From Parapristionchus giblindavisi (Eukaryota > Nematoda > Chromadorea > Rhabditida > Diplogasteridae), in assembly GCA_943737045.1 (NCBI GenBank), contig CALSFV010000208.1, positions 372,001-436,000 on the forward strand: a stretch of DNA of 64,000 bases, read 5' to 3'. Below the pieces are notes generated by a model. The model did no database searches. It was not told the DNA's origin and saw nothing but the letters and a program-made list of their open reading frames with translations. The translations under genes and the position numbers were made by a program. Within the stretch, counting starts at the first letter, position 1, and every line of letters starts with the position of its first letter. This document shows, one piece after another, positions 60,409 through 64,000 of this stretch.

Positions 60409-63400
60409 ATGGGACAAACCGGGAGTAAGACAAACTTCCGTCAGGCGGTCATTGACCTGACATCCAAGCCCTCCAAACCCGGTGATGATACGTTCTGGGA
60501 ACAGCTGTGGTTAGTTCAATTAGCTTTTATCCGTTTCTCTTGTGACGTGGAGTATCGATTTGACCATTGCTTCTTATGATACGATGCTATCTTGAAGCCT
60601 TAATGTTTCGGATATCGAGAGTAGTAAGTTGCAAAGTGGTTAGACTGAAGACAAAACATGTTTCGAGCGATATATCATTCGATTGGACAGAGTCTTCTTG
60701 GATATCGGCCATTTGCCCTTTACAATCGCGTAAAAACATTTGAATTTCTCTTTAAGGTCAACGGAAAACGTGCAAAAGGCGTCGGATATCTTCTGGTTAG
60801 TGCCTACAGCGGATATCCGACAGTTGAGAGATGAAAATCCGAACAATCTGGCGACTCTTTGCTTCAAAGCGATCGAAAAATTGCAAGAAGCCCGCGATAA
60901 TCCGAGTACGATCAATCAAAATAAAGTAAGTCTTGATCCATCTCTCATAGTTCACTCATATTCACTCTCCCGATAGTATGACATCCCTGAATCATGATTG
61001 CCGATCGATATTTATTTTTTACTAATCAATAATCGTAGGTAATCAACTGTATTCGTCTACTCACTCGAATTCTTCCTTATATGTTCGAAGAGCCTGAATG
61101 GCGTGGATATTTCTGGTCGACTATTCCAAATAGCGATTCACAAATTCCTCTTGCAAGTTGTCTACTCGGAGTTCTATCGGATCTTCTTTTCTGTCTCGGA
61201 TTCACAGTTTCCAAAGTGGACGGAGGACCGGTTAGTACCACATTTCATAGAATAAAATCTTTTGTGTTATGATAGTTCTATACCTACGTTTTGGAAAACG
61301 AAAGATGAATCAAACTATGGATGAATATGATGCATCAATTGTTTACTACAGAATGTCTCGAAAAACATGAACTTCAAGTGCTGAATGATTACTTGATACC
61401 TCATAATGCATTTGCTAGTATTCAAGATTTGATATTAATGATAGCAAGTATTATAATAAAGTATTCTTACAGGAGAAAGTGGATGATCTGGCCACAATTG
61501 ATTCGTGTGAGTATATCTGGGAGGCAGGTGTAGGATGTGCTACTCGTCCGCATACCACTGCACAAATGGATCAAAATAGGACGGAGATCATCAAACTCTT
61601 ATTGACGTGTCTCTCTGAAGTCATTTACATGTCCCCTGCTGGTGAGTAACGTATCAGCACTATAAACTACAAGCATGAAACTTCTCACTTTCAAAGTTTT
61701 AATAATAATGATAGATTGTTAGTTGCATATTGCTCAACGTATTGCATATCACTGAACGATTGCCTTTTTTTATCATGGTCATACTCGTGATTTTGAAACG
61801 CTAATCAGTAATGCGATCAGTGAAGCGAGATAATTGATCTTGTCTATGGTTCTCCTTATGCTCGCTAGATTCCTATAACCTACCTTCTCAGATGAGCATC
61901 GACTTCGATGGACAATGCATTTTTCTGCTGCAGAGAACCGTCATGTGCTTCCGTTATTCACTTCGTTATTGAATACAGTTTGCTCATATGATCCAGGTTC
62001 GCTACATAAAAAAAATATTAATGCAAACTATTCCTATTCACAAAGATACCCTCGAAAATGATTAATAATCCGGGATGAAATATGAGTTGAAAAAAATATG
62101 CACTACCGTAACATAAATCTATTTCAGTTGGAATGGGAATGCCTTACAACTATCTGCTCTTCGCGGACACACGCGAACCATTGGTTGAGGCGGCTCTCCA
62201 ATTACTGGTTGCTTGTTTGGATAGAGATAGTGCGCCCAAGTCTGATGAGGTAAGCATCATAATCATTGAACGACTAATAAGGCATTATATTCTATAACGA
62301 ACCAATTGTTTGTAAACCATAGAGATTATGAATAGTGCAATAAGAAGGTAACAATCATAGTGGTATTCCAACTGAGATAGCTAGAGAAAAGCGATAGAAT
62401 AATAAATCATCTCCTTTGCAGAGTGGATACTCGGACAATTATTTCATTCACTTTTTATCACGAATTCATCGAGACGAAGATTTTGAGTTTATGCTGAAAG
62501 GAATAACACGATTGCTGCAGAATCCTCTACAGTCTGGATATCTGCCCAATTCACAGAAAAAGGTATATAATATATGATATTTATGCATGATGCACTGCAG
62601 TGTATGGGTTACTGTAATTAGTTGATACTAAAATCTAACTATGGGTATGGTCTGTGATGTTTCCGTAATTTACTGATTTGCATGGGGTGTCTACGATAAT
62701 AAAAATTGTTAATGTTAGCGTAACGCACGACATTTCAATCGAATCGATATATAATAGCTGATCAGATCTGATCTTATCTTAAATTTACGCATAGACAGAT
62801 ATTTCTTCTTCAGGTCAATTTCCACCAGGAGCTTCTTGTTCTTCTCTGGAAGTGTTGCGAATATAACCAAAAGTTCCTTCTACATGTACTGAAAACAAGC
62901 GATGTCCTCGAACTTCTCGTGCCCATTCTCTATCACATTTGTGATGCGCGAAATGATCAATGTACGTAGAAATAATTGATCTTTAATCTTTTTGAACTTT
63001 AGAACATAATCAGTAAATAATTCATCGGAATTTCAGCTCGAGTTGGTCTGGTTCACATGTGCGTCTTCATCATTCTTCTTCTCAGTGGAGAACGTAACTT
63101 TGGTGTTCGATTGAATAAACCTTATCTAGGCAAGGCTCCCATCGATATCGCTGCTGTAAATACTGGCACACACGCTGATCTACTCATCATTGTAAGCTTC
63201 CTTTGATGGGATTACTGAAAAAACATATATACAATAGACTTTTTGCTGCATCAAGTGACAATGTACTGTATAGATCAAACTGCAATAGAAAAATCGTTAA
63301 GGTATTCCATAAGCTAATCACTACGGGAAATCAACGATTGCAATCGCTATTTGACTGTCTTCTTACTGTTATTGTTAATGGTTAGTTAATCGACATAATC

Positions 63401-64000
63401 GCTAGACGAATGATCGGATTCATTACAGTATCTCCATATCTCAAGTCATTGTCGATGATGGCTGCTAATAAACTCGTTCATCTAGTCGAAGCCTTTTCCA
63501 CTCCATGGTTCCTCTTCTCATCTCCTACGAATCATCATCTCGTTTTCTTCCTTCTCGAAGTATTCAACAATATCATTCAATATCAATTCGATGGTGAGTA
63601 ATGTTACAAATGAAAATGACACATACGCACTCTTACTGGGTGTCACCACTAATAGTCATAGTCATTAGTCATAGGTATTAGTATCACGCATATTGGTATA
63701 TTGCGTACATTTTGGTTTATTGTAAATGCCATTTGTCCAACCTGTCATTTGATTACTGTAGCTCTTAGGAATTATTCAGTCTTTGTAGGTTAATACAAAT
63801 GGCTAACAATATGCTACTATAAGTACTTAATGATAACAGTTGTTCAGGTAACTCCAACTTGATCTACACAATCATTCGAAAGAGACAGGTCTTCTATCAA
63901 CTCTCAAATCTCTCCACCGATGGCTCTTCCATTGCAAAGTCACTGTCAGGAAGAAAGGGAAGAGGGCGATCAGATATGGTTGAACAGTTGAAGAGTCCGA
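60409..64000 (+). CDS. hid-1: HID-1 (dense-core vesicle trafficking), 3' end beyond window
   Basis: Peripheral Golgi/vesicle protein needed for dense-core vesicle and neuropeptide sorting; loss in worms gives heat-induced dauers. Start MGQTGSKTNFRQAVIDLTSK is diagnostic, with an N-myristoylation Gly. Exons: 60409-60509, 60757-60925, 61039-61230, 61473-61641, 61892-61996, 62128-62249, 62422-62562, 62814-62961, 63037-63191, 63302-63380, 63429-63593, 63848-64000 (open at the edge). Conserved blocks: NPNNLATLCFKAIEKL, RLLTRILPYMFEEPEWRGYF, GGP junction, LLTCLSEVIYMSP, NRHVLPLFTSLLNTVCSYDP, MPYNYLLFADTREPLVE, LLVLLWKCCEYNQKFL, HMCVFIILLLSGERNFGVRL, KPYLG, THADLLI, AFSTPWFLF. About 532 codons are present of an expected ~730. 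The last visible residues are Ser/Arg-rich. Introns are short and all phases close. Confidence 0.95.

Overview
This window is nuclear DNA from a nematode. The genes are split into many small exons (about 40-280 nt) by mostly short introns ending in the worm-type TTTTCAG acceptor, and several products are nematode-typical: an RBFOX protein, a HID-1 protein, a CX-module protein and a lustrin-type Cys-rich protein. As I recall the C. elegans map, gcy-31, an RMND5 homologue and fox-1 are close neighbours on the X chromosome (cosmid T07D1). The same three families lie in order here, so this looks like an X-derived block from another rhabditid or diplogastrid worm. The exact species cannot be named from the sequence.

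Layout. 1-701 (+): 3' end of an ABCB/P-glycoprotein. 1222-6554 (-): IR25a/GLR-7-type ionotropic receptor, 27 exons. 7083-13035 (-): soluble guanylate cyclase, gcy-31-like, 19 exons. 15125-17930 (-): RMND5-type RING subunit of the GID/CTLH ubiquitin ligase. 20.5-26.3 kb: a gene-poor repeat island bounded by a perfect 20-bp inverted repeat. It holds a broken topoisomerase II copy, a fragment of GDP-mannose pyrophosphorylase, a candidate solo LTR, a small insertion with 10-bp direct repeats, hairpins and a satellite-like array. 28582-28998 (-): Ly6/ET-type secreted or GPI-anchored protein. 30612-41059 (-): fox-1/RBFOX splicing factor, 11 exons over 10 kb of purine/pyrimidine-rich DNA. 44301-47908 and 48691-51732 (-): two tandem MAM-like secreted proteins. 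52403-53383 (-): small two-helix membrane protein. 53903-55064 (-): CX-module protein. 56964-59643 (+): lustrin Cys-rich protein with Thr-rich mucin-like segments. 60409 to the window end (+): hid-1.

No operon-like close spacing is evident. Themes are chemosensation and signalling (ionotropic receptor, heme cyclase), RNA processing (fox-1), protein turnover (RMND5), dense-core vesicle trafficking (hid-1) and a run of secreted Cys-rich proteins (44-60 kb). Exon boundaries were placed by eye using GT/AG sites, reading phase and family conservation. Most phases close exactly; uncertain joins are named in the entries.

The most unusual part is the 20.5-26.3 kb island, which looks like a decayed composite element or nested insertion site carrying pieces of host genes. 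Other points of interest are the half-site chemistry of the cyclase, the altered Walker B of the ABC transporter and the MAM gene pair.
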